NCBI GenBank assembly: GCA_949130495.1
Contig: OX422208.1
Span: 645,194,023 to 645,258,022 of the forward strand
DNA length: 64,000 nt
DNA from: Sambucus nigra
Lineage: Eukaryota; Streptophyta; Magnoliopsida; Dipsacales; Adoxaceae
Reading direction: 5' to 3'
Positions 41,227 to 54,486 of the stretch are shown one piece after another. How positions within the stretch are numbered: position 1 is the first letter of the stretch; each line of letters begins with the position of its first letter. A program made the translations under genes and the position numbers. Below the pieces are notes generated by a model that did not search any database, was not told where the DNA came from, and worked only from the letters and a program-made list of their open reading frames with translations.

Positions 41227-44174
41227 TGTAACACCCCGTAATTTTATTGACTTTATTTAATGGGATTAATTAAATTAAATGGGAATTAGTTAGAAATTAA
41301 TCCGGATTTAAATACTAGCGAGACGTGAGTTGGTATTTGATTATGATGATAATGTTGAATATTACTGGATATATGTGGTAACATATGATTATTAAATTTA
41401 TTAAAATTATCGCGGGTCATAAATACGACAATTCGGGAAATTTAGTTGAGACGCGCGTGTCAGTCGCATCTAGAATCAACTTAATTGGATTTAGAAGTAA
41501 ATTATAATTTTATCATCCGTATGGTCATTTTGAGTGCGCCAACATGTCCGTAGGGGTCAAAATTGTCCGAAAACACTAGCCGGGTGTTTAGTTTGAGTCC
41601 CGGGACATTTATAGGACAAACCGGCAACCCGGGAGGGTATTTTAGTCATTTTAAATTTTAAGGGATTTGGACCCATGAATTTTAGGGTTTACTTAACAGC
41701 TATTATGAGGTCCATTAGGGCCATTATCATCCAAAACGAAAGAAGTGGGCAACGTTAGAAAGAGGAGAGGTTACAAGCCATAACCACCACCCACCACTAC
41801 TTTTCGACGGAAATTATGATCGGAGAAAGGGAGAGAACCAACCTTTAACATCACCAGCAGATCAGAACACCAATTATAAAGCAAGTGATTTGATTTCATT
41901 AAGTTTCAGCAAATATATTATCCATGTAGATTAGAATTGAAGGCTAGACTTGAAAGATTGATAATTTCATGAATTGGAAGAAGTAAATCTTGAATATGGG
42001 TAGGATTTGCATGTAGTTAATTTTTGGAACTAATAAAGATTGAAATCAAAACCTTAGTAATATAAATCCCAGATTAAAATTTAGTTGTAGGTTGTCTTGA
42101 ATTGGAAGAAACTACACTAGGGTTGAACATGAAAAGTTTGATGAATATGTCGATATATATGTTGTTCTTGAGATGATTCAATTGTTGTGGAACGTTATAA
42201 AGGTGGTAATTAGGATGGTATAACATGTAGTATGTTTACTTTGGAGAATGGATTCACGTAATGGAGATTGGAGATGAAATAATGGCTGAAAACGTAGAAA
42301 AATGTGGGCTGTAACTGTTCAATCGATCGATCGACATTCACAGTCGATCGATCGACATTTATGATCGATTGATCGATATCCCCCAAAATCGTGATATTTC
42401 CCCCCCTTTAAGAATTTAAGCAACTCCGACCCTTGAAAGTTATCGGTGGGGACCTTGTGAACACATTTAGATTTAATGAATACTAGTAGGGGTATAAGGG
42501 GCCCGAATTATATTAGAATTGAATTGGGACTTTATGTTAGACTTACTAGGGTCCGACGGGTGAGGTGCTATTAGAGATTGCGAGTAAATGAATTAAATCT
42601 ATATAGTTGATAATTTAAGGTTAGAGAGAGAGATATGGACCTTAAGAGTATTAAATTAATATGTGGGAATAATAGGAGACTTAGTAACCTTTTTGGTTAG
42701 GTTTGAAGTACTTGAAACTATACGATGTGAGACGTATTGGCGGAATATATTATATATCACCTGGAAGTATGAGAGTGTACGAATTGTATTAATGGTATAG
42801 GGTTGAGTACACACCTTTAATAATATTATAAGTTATCTAAGTTATGTGAATGCTTAGTATATGGATTATTATATGTATGACATACCTACCATACTTGCTA
42901 TCAGGGGAGGCCGACTTTCGAAACAGGGCCATCTAATCTTTGTGTGCCTACGGGGGAAATTTAGATTGGTACCTCAAGGACATAGTGCTGTGAATGACTT
43001 ATTTGTGAGTTAATAAGTCAGCTGACCATGGGAGCGTAGGTATGTGCGGGACCCATGGGTATGTGAACTATTTTCGCCTCCAATATGTGTGATTTTGCTT
43101 ATTGAAACAGTTCCTGAGAGATTCGTAACACGTGGTCCTTATGTACGTGATGTACCGGGATTTAATAGCAGAGTATGTGTGCACGGCAGCTTAGCCTAGG
43201 GGTACCCTATTTGTGTATTTGAGCTGAGAATAATATACTAGTGATTATAATGGACTCTTTGTTAAATTGTGAATATAAATTATTGAGACATTTTGAATGG
43301 GATTTAAAATGAAAATTTTCTATCGTAATTGTTATAAATTAATCTTATCAGTAAAAAGGTGAATTACATGCAGGATAAGTTAGAACGATGTGAATAAACC
43401 CCTATATTATTAATGTGAGGACATGAAGTGGTACAGACTAGATAGTGAACGACATAACTAGGACAGGATAAGGATATACGTTAGGCGTGCACATTAGTTG
43501 AGGGGTGAGGAGCTCATGTAAGAGCACGTAACTATTATGTATATAATATTAACTATTTAATGCAATTAAACACTTGCTATTTTTTTAAACTGTTTCACCA
43601 CGGGCTCTCGTTTTCTTTTAAACCTATTTTTCTTGTAAAACCTTTTGGGTGCCCTACCACAGGGACGCCAAGCATAGGAGTTCCATTCCGTTGACGGGCT
43701 GTAGCTGCTGTGGAAGTTACAGGATCTCGATAGTAGACGCCTCCACATTCTACATTGATTCTATTTCGGAATTATTTATCTGTTAGGGTATGTCTCCCTT
43801 GTCCATATAGAGACATCTTTTTCATACTTTCAGTTTCATTTCAGTTTTGGAGTTATTTAACTATTCAGACTTTCTATTTGGTTTTTGTTTCACTATTTGG
43901 ATTATTTAGAGGAGTGTTACTCTAGACTCATTTATTATTCCATTATTAATGTTATGACTGTGATGTGATTGTGGTATCGATAGCAAATAATTTAATTGGT
44001 TGCATGTTAATTTAATTTAGTAAAATTTGACAACTCACTTTTTAAATATTAGGTGTCTAGTAATTGTTTAAAAATGTTTTCGACAGTGATGCTATGAACT
44101 GATCCAACTTGACATTTTGTATTAAATTGAAGAAAGGAGTGGCTATCCGGTATTTAATTAGTCGAGGTGTCACA
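41227..44174. mobile_element. ~2.95-kb LTR-like insertion (probable solo LTR) in Gypsy gag-pro
   Basis: Ends are TGTAACACCCCG and GGTGTCACA, an 8-of-9 inverted terminal match with TG...CA ends. Flanking pentamers ATAAG and CAAAG are similar but not identical. No coding domain is visible in 2.9 kb, and the Gypsy reading resumes on both sides. Long LTRs starting TGTAACACC are common in large plant Gypsy elements, so a solo LTR is the best guess; a non-autonomous TIR element is the alternative. Frames such as 43566-43748 are not supported. Confidence 0.55.
42320..42380. repeat. Short tandem repeats rich in GATC
   Basis: Three ~21-23-bp repeats built around TCGATCGATCGACATT occur in series. Each holds overlapping palindromic CGATCG sites. 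Confidence 0.85.
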
Positions 44175-45800
44175 CAAAGTCTCCTTGCCTTAAGTTCTTT
44201 GTGTGGGGGAGGTGATAAATCAACAAATCTCCCACTACGTAAAGTGGTAACGACTTGAAATATCTCTTTATTATCATCAGAAGTATATCTACCACTATTT
44301 TGACCTGGGGGAGGTCTTTGGCCTTGGGACGAAAACTTGCCCTTCTCTTAGACACTTACGGATGATTAAAATTTAGACAACAACGCCTTTAATTCGATAA
44401 AACTTTTGGCTTTGGGCGTTGATCTCTGACAGAGGTTGCATAAATTGGTTTAAATTGTCCTCAATATTTCTACGCGGTGGGGTAATATATGGGGCAGGAG
44501 GGGATGATTTCATAGGTAGAGCTTGTTGGAACTGCGGGATCGATGGCAGATTCTAGGCGACATATGAGTTAGGATTCAACACCGCATGTGGTTGTCCATA
44601 ATTAAATCCGGGATGGTTCTACTATGAAGGGTAATAATAATTCCTATGAGGGGCATTAAAATTACCCTTAAAAGCTCCTACAACTTCCACTTGCTCTTGA
44701 AGCATCACTTTGTTGAATGTCCCGCCTCACAAATCACACACACCTCCTCTCTCAATGCTCGAGTGGATCCAAATGTGTCTCTCCCTAGCGTCGATTACGT
44801 TCTCTATCCTCTTTGCTATTTGATTAATTTGGAGTTTTAGCTTGGCTTCTTTATCTAAGTGATAGATTCCGGATGTGGAAGGAGGCATGGACGTCTATCT
44901 AGGCTTGGGTTGGGTACTTGGATTTGATGTTTCCCACGCTTGAGTAGTCTTGGCAACATACTTAAAGAGGGCCTCAACATCGTCCGCGTCTAACCCTAGA
45001 AACTCCCCGTAGCATATGGTTTCAACGAGTTTCTTGGAACTTAAGGTTAGCCCGTGATGGAAAAAGGATATGAGTCTCCACTTCTCAAAACCGTAGTGCG
45101 GGCCCATATTAATTAACTCATTGTAATGCACCCAATGTCTATCAAAAGGCTCATTTTCATTTTGTCTAAATGTTTGAATTTGAGACCTAATGGATTTGCT
45201 TCAACGTGCGGGGATGAAGTTTTGGAGAAATATCGCTTGCATATCCCTCCACGTTCCAATCGAGTTCGGTGCTAGTGATCATAGCCATGTCTTAGATTTA
45301 TCCTTCAAGGAGAAGGGGAAAAGCTTGAGGCTCACAATATCTTGAGTGCAATCTTGGTCATTGAAGGTTTCGAACGCCACCTTGAACTCGTGGATGTAGA
45401 GGTATGGTTTTTTCGACTCCATACCATGGAATGTAGGGAGGATTTGTATCATCCCATTTCTAAAACAAAACTTCCATGCATTATACGGGAGTATAAGGCA
45501 TCACAGAGTTACATTTCTCTCGAGATATAAGAGGTCTCTTATGGGGTGGTATGGTAACTCACCCTCACCCGTATCGTAACTACCCTGATCTGACATGACA
45601 TTATCTCCTAAATATTCAATTTCCTCACTGGACGCTTTAGATGTGAGACTCATTGTGTGACTCGTGACGGAGTTGGGCGGTGTGGGAGGTGGAACCCAAA
45701 AAGCTGGTGCATTTGGGGTACGTCGAATCTCGAAGGTAAGTTCGATTGCAGGATTTTTGTCTACTTTAGGGATGATGGGATTAGGAGGAGTGTTTTGCAT
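44175..45800 (-). pseudogene. Gypsy gag remnant
   Basis: Minus-strand pieces. The N-terminus at 45501-45800 is Pro- and acidic-rich (MQNTPPNPIIPKVD start, ahead of the primer site). The capsid-like part at 44895-45131 reads HYNELINMGPHYGFEKWRL, FFHHGLTLSSKKLVETI, GEFLGLDADDVEALF and TQAWE. A zinc knuckle near 44700-44760 reads CVICEAGHSTK then a stop and C. The C-terminal tail has GFNYGQPHAVLNPNSY. Several stops make it inactive. It is cut at 44174 by the LTR-like block. Plus-strand frames here are antisense shadows. Confidence 0.85.
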
Positions 45801-45937
45801 TTAGGGACGGAGACGATATTTTTGGAATTTTTATTTAATTTTCTGAATTTTTTATGATTTTCTAAATTTTTTTTCGCTTGTTAAGAATTATAGTCAAATT
45901 TTAGATTATTTTGACCTAACTTAAATGTCTACCTATT

Positions 45938-45957
45938 TCCCGGTAACGGCGCCAAAA
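45938..45957 (-). promoter_or_regulatory. Gypsy primer-binding site
   Basis: The minus strand reads TTTTTGGCGCCGTTACCGGG directly after the 5' LTR. TTTGGCGCCGTTGCCGG is the common primer-site text of the plant Athila/Tat group; here one G has become A. Confidence 0.82.
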
Positions 45958-45960
45958 ACT

Positions 45961-47444
45961 CGACGCGACTTTAAATGTGTCTCTAGTGCATGCTAATATC
46001 GGTTCAAGTGTAAATCGTTCAGTTAAGTAATAATCCGAGGAAGTTGGGTATCGAATACAGGGAATTGGATGAGGAATGTAACGATGAGTAGGAAAGACGA
46101 ATGACCTCACAACTTATAGAAAGAAAGGAAAAGATGATTGTTTTGAGAAAAATCTATCAAATAAAGAAATTTAATTATCGATTATGAACAAACTACGAAT
46201 GCAAGGATAAAGAAAAAAGATTGTAAATCATATGAAAAAGATAAGATTGGGATTCACAATTCTGACCTTTAATAGTTTCACCGGATATAAAAAGTATCAA
46301 TAATTAAATGTTTAATTTAAAAGAAACCTTCAATTCTTCTCAAGAATCACATATATGGGGGAATTAGCCCACAAGATATATGATCAAGATTAAAACCTAG
46401 GCGCGTAATATGATTATCAATATGCGCATCACGTTTTCAAACACTCTGGTTACCTAGGGCAAACGAAGTTAAAAGTCTTACGACGGTTATACTAACAAAA
46501 TTATTACATTTTTAATTATTCATTTATTTCTAGATTATATTTTATATCCTTGCAAACCACCTTTAGTTGGGTTCATGTATCCCAACCCTTAATGAACTTA
46601 GCCGAACATGGTGATGTGAGTAATAAACGAGATTCTAACGTTGCATGGAATATTATTCATGATGAAATTGTAGCTAAACATGCAAGAGGTTCCTAGAAAT
46701 CCCATAAATAGATAGAACATACAAAAAATAATAAAATTCAAGAACAAGATAGAGAAAGCAGACTTATTTATTAATACTTGAGAATCAATCCACAAAATTG
46801 TAAACTTGATGATGAATTTGGTTCTTAGGGTTATTGACTCCTTTTTTCTCTCTCACTAGGGTAAAAACTTTTCTCCTAAACTCTAAAATACTGAATGAAT
46901 ACATGCTCCACGTTATTAAAAGTGTTTTAACCCAACGAAAAATCTAATTAAAAATAGAATAAAAGATATTTTTGTGAGCAAGTAATCCGAACCAGTTCGG
47001 TTTAGGGGTGAACCGGTTCACCTTCCAAACCAAATCTAGTGCTCCCAACCCGATTCGAAAGCTGGGATATTTATAGTATTTCCCTTGGATTCTTCTCAAC
47101 ATCAAACTTGCATATTTCTTTAACCGTAACTCAGAATTGGACGTCGTTTATTCTAGTACTCTCGTGATTTCATGATCTTCAACTGTTCTTTAGGCTCCGC
47201 TTTCGAGTTTGCATTGCAAAATTATATTTGTACCCTTAGAATTTCTTTTCTTTTTTTTAATTTCTGTCAAGCATTTACTTGTACTAAACATCTGTTAAAT
47301 ACGCGAGAAATACAAGAAACAAAATATACTTGCGAAATAGAGTCTGTAACATGAGTATGAGATAAATCAATCCTAATTACACTGCATGGGATAGTAAAAG
47401 TACATAAATTACGAGGATAAATATGAAATATTTATACCTAATCA
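45961..47444 (-). repeat. Gypsy 5' LTR (right)
   Basis: 1,484 bp, aligned with 24608-26111 throughout. The inner terminus is CGACGCG (TG mutated to CG) and the outer terminus CCTAATCA is followed by CTCAT. Visible divergence from the left LTR indicates an old insertion. Confidence 0.9.
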
Positions 47445-49520
47445 CTCATTAAATTGAATCTTGCCAATAAGTTGAAAAGGAAAGTATTCGAGTTCATATC
47501 ACAGACATCTATACATCAATCATAGATACGCTTGTTGTTAGTTGGCCACGTGAAAAAAATCATAGATTTTTAGAAAGTAATACTGAATGGATGGAGATCA
47601 GACACATTGAACATATTTTTAAGTCTTATTATGAGAAGGTGTATACATATCTATGGTCCTAAAAACGATTAGTTAATCGTAAACATGTTAGTGTAATGAT
47701 TTTGTCGCTTATTATTTTTTATTGTAGATAATTTCGAGCGGTAATGGACATGACGTTCCACGAAATGACGTGAGACCGCAACACGGATTCTCATCTCCCC
47801 ATGATGGACGATTATCTTCTCCGCCATTAGTTCACTCTACCCCCAACCCCACTCCCAACACCTCCCGAGCAAATGAGAAAATGCCCACTGGGTTCTCCCT
47901 TCTTGGGAATAATCCTACGGGAAATAAAAATGACCTCAAAATCTTTAAATCATAGTATTTATCACTTGGGAAAATGAATGTGGGAGTCGGGGCAGCAGAT
48001 AATAGGAACTTGGTTGATTAAGCCATCAAGGATAACATTTATGACCAACTTTGTAAGAATTTTTCATTTCCCAGTTATTTAAAGAAAAAGGTTCTGTCCC
48101 GAGTTTCTAAACAGTCGAGAATATATTGGAGGAACCTTTGGCAGAGACATTCCTAAAGGGGGCATCGAGCTCCAATATTTTACCTATGAAAGATAGAGTC
48201 CCTCTAAATGATGAATTGCCAATCGATTAATGGAAGAGCTTTTTGGAAAATAACGCAATGGATAAAAAGCTGGTCTAGAGGGAGAAAAACAAACAAAATA
48301 AAGTGAGGAAAGTTGATATCCATAGGCCGGGGTCTAAATCTTATGAATATTTGAAGAGTGAATGTTCAGATAGGATAAAGGGCGGACCACATGCCAACAA
48401 AAAATCTAATCAGGGTAACTTATACGTGCATGCCCGACAGGACAAAGGTAATAAATTCCCACCACACTTGGCTCTGACTCTAGTGAGTATGACCAATTAT
48501 TAATTTATATATATAAACGTTATATAAAATAATGTTAAAATCATAAGAGTGAATATAATTTCACACTATAGGAATCGATTGAAGCCATTAGCAGTTAGTT
48601 CGCTTCGAGCCTTTATGATGACATTGAAAGTGATGCCTTGACCCAGACCTTTGAACTGAAAAAAGAGGGAGGACGAGAGGTGTCAGATCATAAATGCCAA
48701 AACCCAAATTAATACACACTGCACCTTTCGTGGACCAGCTCTCTTCGGTCAAGAATCGCATCTCGAGCCAAGAGGAAAGTCAGTCTAAGATAGATGGGGA
48801 TGTACATGATATTAAGAGTAACCTGGGAGTATTGACAAGTGAAATCGGGTGCCTTTTGTCGTTATTTACTCACGGTTTTTGGCCCCTGATGCGTCCTTAA
48901 GGTTTCCCCTACCCTCATTATTAAAATTTCTCCTAGCATCCGCCGAAAGATTTCTCCTTCCAAATACCACCTCCTTCGACATTCCCCTCCCTAGTGCCTC
49001 CGCCTATCACAGTCCCTAGATCATCGTTATCCACTCATGGTTACTATGGAGAGCAGTACTATTTTAGGGACTTAACCAATAGTAGGATTATTAGCACATG
49101 CACACTCATCTCCTTGATTGTGAAAACTCGTGTTCAAAATCTTCCATTGCAAATGGGTGAGTCTTAGATAATGGTTAATGAAATATACAGTGGTTACGAA
49201 GAAATTCATATGCATGTTAACAACGAAGACGAGAACGTGTTGAAAAACTATCATAATTCTTTTATCACTTGGCCAGTTTTTTGTTGATCAACCCTAGGTC
49301 ATGAATAGTTTTTCATAATTTTTGTAATATTTGAGAACAAGTTGTAATATTTTGTTTATCTAAGTTATTTTAAGTTTGTGGGTCATTTGTTGACAATTTT
49401 GTGTATGAAACATGAATTTAAGTTTAAGTTGTTTAATTTGAGTTTAAGTTATGTTGAATAATTTGATTGAATTATGACTTGTGCATTCTTGGCTGGAATA
49501 TGACCTCTGTTCCAACTTAT
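47445..49520 (+). pseudogene. Possible CACTA accessory ORF region
   Basis: Protein-like stretches on the plus strand: 47460-47660 (NLANKLKRKVFEFI, WPREKNHRFLESNTEWMEIRHIEHIF), a possible intron ending TTGTAG near 47730, 47770-47955 (Pro/Ser/Asn-rich), 48303-48503 (GSKSYEYLKSECSDRI, VHARQDKGNKFPPHLAL) and 48694-48900 (helical, coiled-coil-like). The KSYEYL/VHARQ text is weakly reminiscent of Transposase_24-type proteins of En/Spm elements. Position next to TNP2 remains supports this, but the assignment is tentative. Confidence 0.35.
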
Positions 49521-49539
49521 TAATACAAGTGAATTGAAC

Positions 49540-51952
49540 TTTGGAGATTATTTAAGGGGTTTCCCACAATACAGAGAGTGGATGGGGAAGATTAATTGAA
49601 TAGTTGATAATCATGTAAAGGGCATTCACGAATTTGTTAAATACGCATATAGATATCTTAAAAGTGATAAAATTCTGTGTTCGTGCACCCATTATATGAA
49701 TGGAAAATATAAATCTTTAGAAGACGTTGAGTTGAATTTACTAAAGTGGGGAATTTTGTAAGACTATAATATATGGACATACCATGGTGGAAAGAATGTA
49801 ACTTATGTTCCAAAAAAATTATCAGTACCCGACTATGTAATGGAACCCCACCGAGTGGAAGTGGGATCATCAATACATTGTCCTTTCACCGACCTAATTG
49901 ATGATGCTTACGGAGTTCATCATCATCAAAATTATCGACCTATGGTTATGGATAATGTGCATTATGACTAGAAGATTGGGAATACATATCTATTCATGCA
50001 TGTAATCATGATTGCATATTGTACCGCAATGAGCACGAAGACAAGGATGAGTGTCCTGTATGCAGTGAGCCTAAATATCTGGCTTGTGAGAATGGAAAAG
50101 ATAAGACTGCAAAATATCGTAAATGCTCGCAGGTTCTAAAAAGATTTTGAAGTATTTCCCCTTAAACCAGGTTTAAAATGGCTTTTGACTATACCGTGTA
50201 TAACACAGACCATGACATAGCACGCTCAATGCGAGGTGGGTGGGAATATCACTCGTCATTCGATTCATTCACTAATCTGGAAACTTTCAAATGCATGGCA
50301 CCATGAAATTTTAAAGGAACCACGTAATGTTCGCCTTGCGCTATTAACTAATGGGTTTAACCCTTTCGGTAATTTAAGCACTAATCAGAGTTATTGGCAA
50401 ATTCTCATGTTTCCTTTAAGTATCCCTCCAACACTGTGCATAAGAAAGGAGTTTACATTATTATCTTTATGGATACCTAGGCCGAAGGCTCCTGATGATG
50501 ATATTGATATATTCTTAGTCTCATAAATCGAAGAACTTAGAGAGTTATGGGATAAATGCATGAGGGTTTTTGAATCTCATAAGGGTGAAGAGTTCACACT
50601 TAAAGCAATGGTGATATGGGTGATCCACGACTATCCTGCTTATGGGACCTTGTCCAGTTGCAATGTTGATGATTATTTTGGATGTCCCATATATAGTGAG
50701 AAAACTGAGGCCATTTAACTACATCATACTGATATGATGAGTTATACCGGTCATCATAGATTTCTACTAAGAAGGAAGCCTTTTAGGAATGACAAGTATA
50801 ACTTCTTAACCGTCGATCATGAGAGTAGGATGAAACCTGGTCGACTTTCTAGTTAGAAGATCGACGAGAAGGCGAAGGGGAAGGTGAAAGATATGACCGC
50901 GAGGAATAACTATGTAGGCAAACACCCTCTGTTTATAAACCTAAAGCTTAAATTTAGGGAGGATTTGAATGACCCTAGTAAAACGAAGGCATGGTCCAGA
51001 CAATCAATATTATTGACTTTCTGTATTGAAAAGATCATAATGTAAGGCTATAATTGATGTGATCCACATAGAGAAGAATGTTGCGAAACATCTAATAGGG
51101 ACATGTCTCTGTGGATCTCATTCTAAAGATGGAGAGGGGGTGCGCCGCGATCTACATAAGATGAAAACAAAGAAGAAATTATGATTAAAAATGATTCTAC
51201 AATAAAAAAGAATTTCTACCCCCAGTTGCTTTCCTTTGACTACTAGTGAGAAAAATATCCTCTTAGACACATTGTTTAACTTGAGGACTCCATTTGGTGA
51301 TTTCGGTAATTTACACTTGGTAGTAAACTACTAAACAAATGACCTAAAATAGTTCAAGTCTCACGACTGGTACATCATCATTTAATTAATTCCTCTGTTG
51401 TTTAAGAATTGCTTCTCCGAATACAAAAGATATCCATTGGTCAATCATGCAAATAAGTTTATATTTTACCCTACTTTTTGCAAAACTGCTAAATAGAAAG
51501 CAAATTAAAGTTATGAAATCATTTTTAACCAAGGCAATTTGTGTATTAGAGAAATATTTCCCTTCATCATTCTTCGATATAAACATCCATTTGCTTGTGT
51601 ATTTATGTGACGAGGCTTTATTGTGTGGTCCCATTAGGTATCACTGGATGTATCCTTTCGAGAATTTGATGAAAACAATCAAAGATTCAGTTAAGAATAC
51701 ACGTTATATTGGAGGGTCAATTGCTGAAGAATACATAACTGTGAAATCGTCGCTATACACTTGGGAACATATGCCAGAACAAGAGCTAAGGAGGTTCAAT
51801 CCTCGTGGAGTGCAAGTGATCGAGGAACCTGATGAATTTGAGGATGAATTTACTTTTGGGAACCTTATATATCTGAGACTCACCAATCTACAATATGATA
51901 AAACAAATCGATACATCTTCGAATCGCAAGATGAAGTTGAAGATTGGTGAGA
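49540..51952 (+). pseudogene. CACTA (En/Spm) TNP2-type transposase pseudogene
   Basis: Plus-strand pieces follow the plant TNP2 layout. The N-terminal transposase-associated domain has EWMGKI, ILCSCTHYMNGKYKSLEDVE, WTYHGG. Then CILYRNEHEDKDECPVCSEPKY. The Transposase_21 region has NVRLALLTNGFNPFGNLST, SYWQILMFPLSIPPTLCIRK, RPKAPDDDIDIFL, IEELRELWDKC and VIHDYPAYGTLSSC. Then HIEKNVAKHLIGT, and the C-terminal part at 51447-51950 has RYHWMYPFENLMKTIKDSVKN and GSIAEEYI. More than ten stops and frameshifts are visible. Open pieces are 50236-50526 and 51447-51950. Confidence 0.88.
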
Positions 51953-52985
51953 GTAAGTAGAAGCATATTTAATTGAATTATTATTACTTGATTATATGTA
52001 TTATATATATTATGATCTACAATCTACAATTTACCATTAGGAAGTACGAGAACAAAATTTCCCCAAATCATAAGAGAAATTGCACGACGAATGATTTTAG
52101 GGCATGGATATCAAAAGAGGTAATTTACATCTCGTATATGTGCGGTTATTTATTCATGTGTGGTAAACACATGCCCTAATACAAATTCATTGATAAATGC
52201 ATCTTTTAAAAAGATTTGATGTCTTTTCAAGGTTTGCACGCCTAGCAAAATGTCCCAAATTTCGTGTGAAAGAGTTTAAGAAATTCTGCACCAACAGTTT
52301 TGATTTTGTTTCATATCTATTTTAGTAAAATCTTTTGACGCAAAACATTAGAATTTCAATTTCTGCCTTGACTACCTTTGTCACTAGCAAAAGTGATAAA
52401 AATTGAAAAGATATGGAGCTAACCTATTATGGGATTGTCTAACAAATACTGAAACTCAAATATTTAAATTTTATAGAAATCGTATTCTATTGTGACTGGA
52501 TAAAGGTAGAGGACACTACGAATTCCTTTAAAGTTGATCTTGACTTAAAACTTATCATTGTAGATTTATCAAAGATGAGGAGTAATTATCGCACAGTCGA
52601 CCAAAATTTTATTTAGGCCTTTCAGAATGTAAAGATGGTATTCTACTCAAAATTCATAAACGATGGCAATTGTTCAATTATTTTGCTTGCACTAAAGGGT
52701 ATGAATACTCAAGTAAACACATTAAAGGCTCCTAAAGAGTCCATGTCTGCTCTTGATGACAACACTAATTTGAAGGTTTTTTTAGTTGATTTAGAGGAAG
52801 ATTGAGTATCAAAACATTATTTTACCCTTGACGATCCTATTTGTATCCTATTATTATATTGTCCCTTAAAAAGCCTATTTCTATCCAAATTGTATTTTAT
52901 TATGATATTAAAACTATATTGGGGCTTTAGTTTGATTTGTGAATGTTCAGTTTGAATTATGAATGGTTAGTATGATTTATGAAGT
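51953..52985. other. Intergenic DNA between CACTA relic and satellite
   Basis: AT-rich; I saw no coding similarity or clear CACTA terminal inverted repeat. A short Gln/Asn-rich-looking reading frame near 52560-52800 has no recognisable motif. Confidence 0.5.
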
Positions 52986-52989
52986 AACT

Positions 52990-54486
52990 AGTATAGCTCG
53001 GAACTAATATAATTCATAGAAACTAACCGTGTAGTCACTAGACTCCTGATTTGAGAATATGACGAATATTTATATATATATATATATATATATAGGCTTA
53101 AAAACATGCCACTATAGGGTGAAAGAAAAAAAAACCCAGATGGCCCCTTAAAAGGTACGAACACCTCCTATGGAACCAATTTAACTCGTTGGAACTGAAT
53201 GCCTAGTCATGAGACTCCCAGTTTGAGGATAGAACTAAAATTTGCAAATATCTAGACTTAGACTTAATAATATGCTGCTAGGGGGTAAAAGACCAAGACA
53301 ACCCCCAAACCGACCCATAAGATGCACGAACACATCGCATGGGACAAATGTAACTCTTAGAAATTGACTGCGTTGTCGTGAGACTCTCGATTTGAGAATA
53401 TGATGAAAAATTACAAATATCTAGACTTAGGCATAAAAATATGCCGCAAGAGGGCAAAAACCCAAAATAACCCCCTAAGTGGCACGGACACCTCGCACGG
53501 GATCAGTGTAACTCATAAGAACTAATCACGTAGTCACGGTACTCCCAGTTTGAGAATGTAGGATAGAAATTTGCATATATTTAGACTTAGGCTTAAAAAT
53601 ATGCCTTTAGAGGGCGAACCCTCCAAACAGCCCTAAACGACCCCCAAAAAGGCACGAACACCTTGCACGAGACCAATGTAACTCATAGGAACTGAACATG
53701 TAGTGATGGGACTCCTGGTTTGATAATATGACTAAAATTTGTAAATATGTAGACTTAGGTTTAAAAACATGCTGTTGGAGGGAAAAAATCCAAAATAGCT
53801 CCCAAATGTCCCCGTAAGAGGCATGAACATCTCAGACGGGATCAATGTAACTCTTTGGAGCTGACCACATAGTCATGGGACTCCCGATTTGAGAATATGA
53901 TAATGTTTTTCAAATATTTAGAATCGATCTTAAAAATGTGCGGCTAGAGGAAAAAAATTCAAAACAACGCCCAAACGACCTCGTAAGTGGCACAAACACC
54001 TTTCACGAGATCAATATAACTCATAGGAACTAATCACGTAGACATGGGAGTCTCTCTTTAAGAATATGATGAAAATTTACAAATATCTAGATTTAGGCTT
54101 TAAAATATACTGCTAGAGGGAGAAAACCCAAGATAGCCCCCAAACAACACTGACAGAGGCACGAACACCTCCCACAAGACCACGTATAAGTCATAAGAAC
54201 TGACCGCATAGTCATGGGAATCCTAATTTGAGAATATGGCAAAAATTAGAAAATATACAGACTTAGGCTTAAACACATGCCACTAGAGGGCAAAATGCAA
54301 AATAACCCCTAAATGGCCTCGTTAGAGGCATGAACACTTCAGACGGAACCAATGTTACTCATAGGAACTAACTGAATGGTCGCAGAACTCCCAGTTTGGG
54401 ATTATGATGAAAATTTATAAATATCTAGACTTAGGCTTAAAAACATGCCGCTAGAGGGCAAAAACCTAAGGCAACCCCCAAATCGT
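52990..54486. repeat. Tandem satellite array, ~168-bp monomer, about 9 copies
   Basis: The motif (C/T)ATGCCGCTAGAGGG recurs at about 53105, 53271, 53440, 53600, 53769, 53937, 54106, 54275 and 54443, giving spacings of 160-169 bases. Each monomer also holds GGCACGAACACCTC, CCAATGTAACTCATAGGAACTGA, GTAGTCATGGGACTCCC, TTTGAGAATATGA and ATCTAGACTTAGGCTTAAAA. Monomers differ by many substitutions. The first carries a (TA)n expansion (53070-53094). The array is interrupted at 54487 by the gag-only Copia element and resumes at 63653. Confidence 0.93.

Larger units (their letters stand above)
24608..47444 (-). mobile_element. Gypsy LTR retrotransposon (Athila/Tat group) with nested insertions
   Basis: LTRs at 24608-26111 and 45961-47444 share TGACGCGACTTTAAATGTG-like and CCTAATCA ends. 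Flanking pentamers CACAT and CTCAT differ by one base, consistent with an aged target duplication. On the minus strand the order is 5' LTR, primer site, gag, protease, RT, RNase H, integrase, extra ORF, polypurine tract, 3' LTR. RT and integrase wording ([58 protein letters not shown]) is typical of the Athila/Tat branch. Interruptions are Copia-2 with a duplicated Gypsy segment, a solo LTR, and a ~2.95-kb LTR-like block, which explain the 22.8-kb length. Confidence 0.9.

Noticed and set aside
43566..43748. 60-codon Arg/Lys-rich minus-strand frame
   Set aside because: Lies inside the LTR-like block, with no family resemblance and no supporting signals.
52990..54486. CRISPR-like array because of regular repeats
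   Set aside because: Repeats are whole contiguous ~168-bp monomers without short constant repeats and unique spacers, and the DNA is plant nuclear. It is a satellite.
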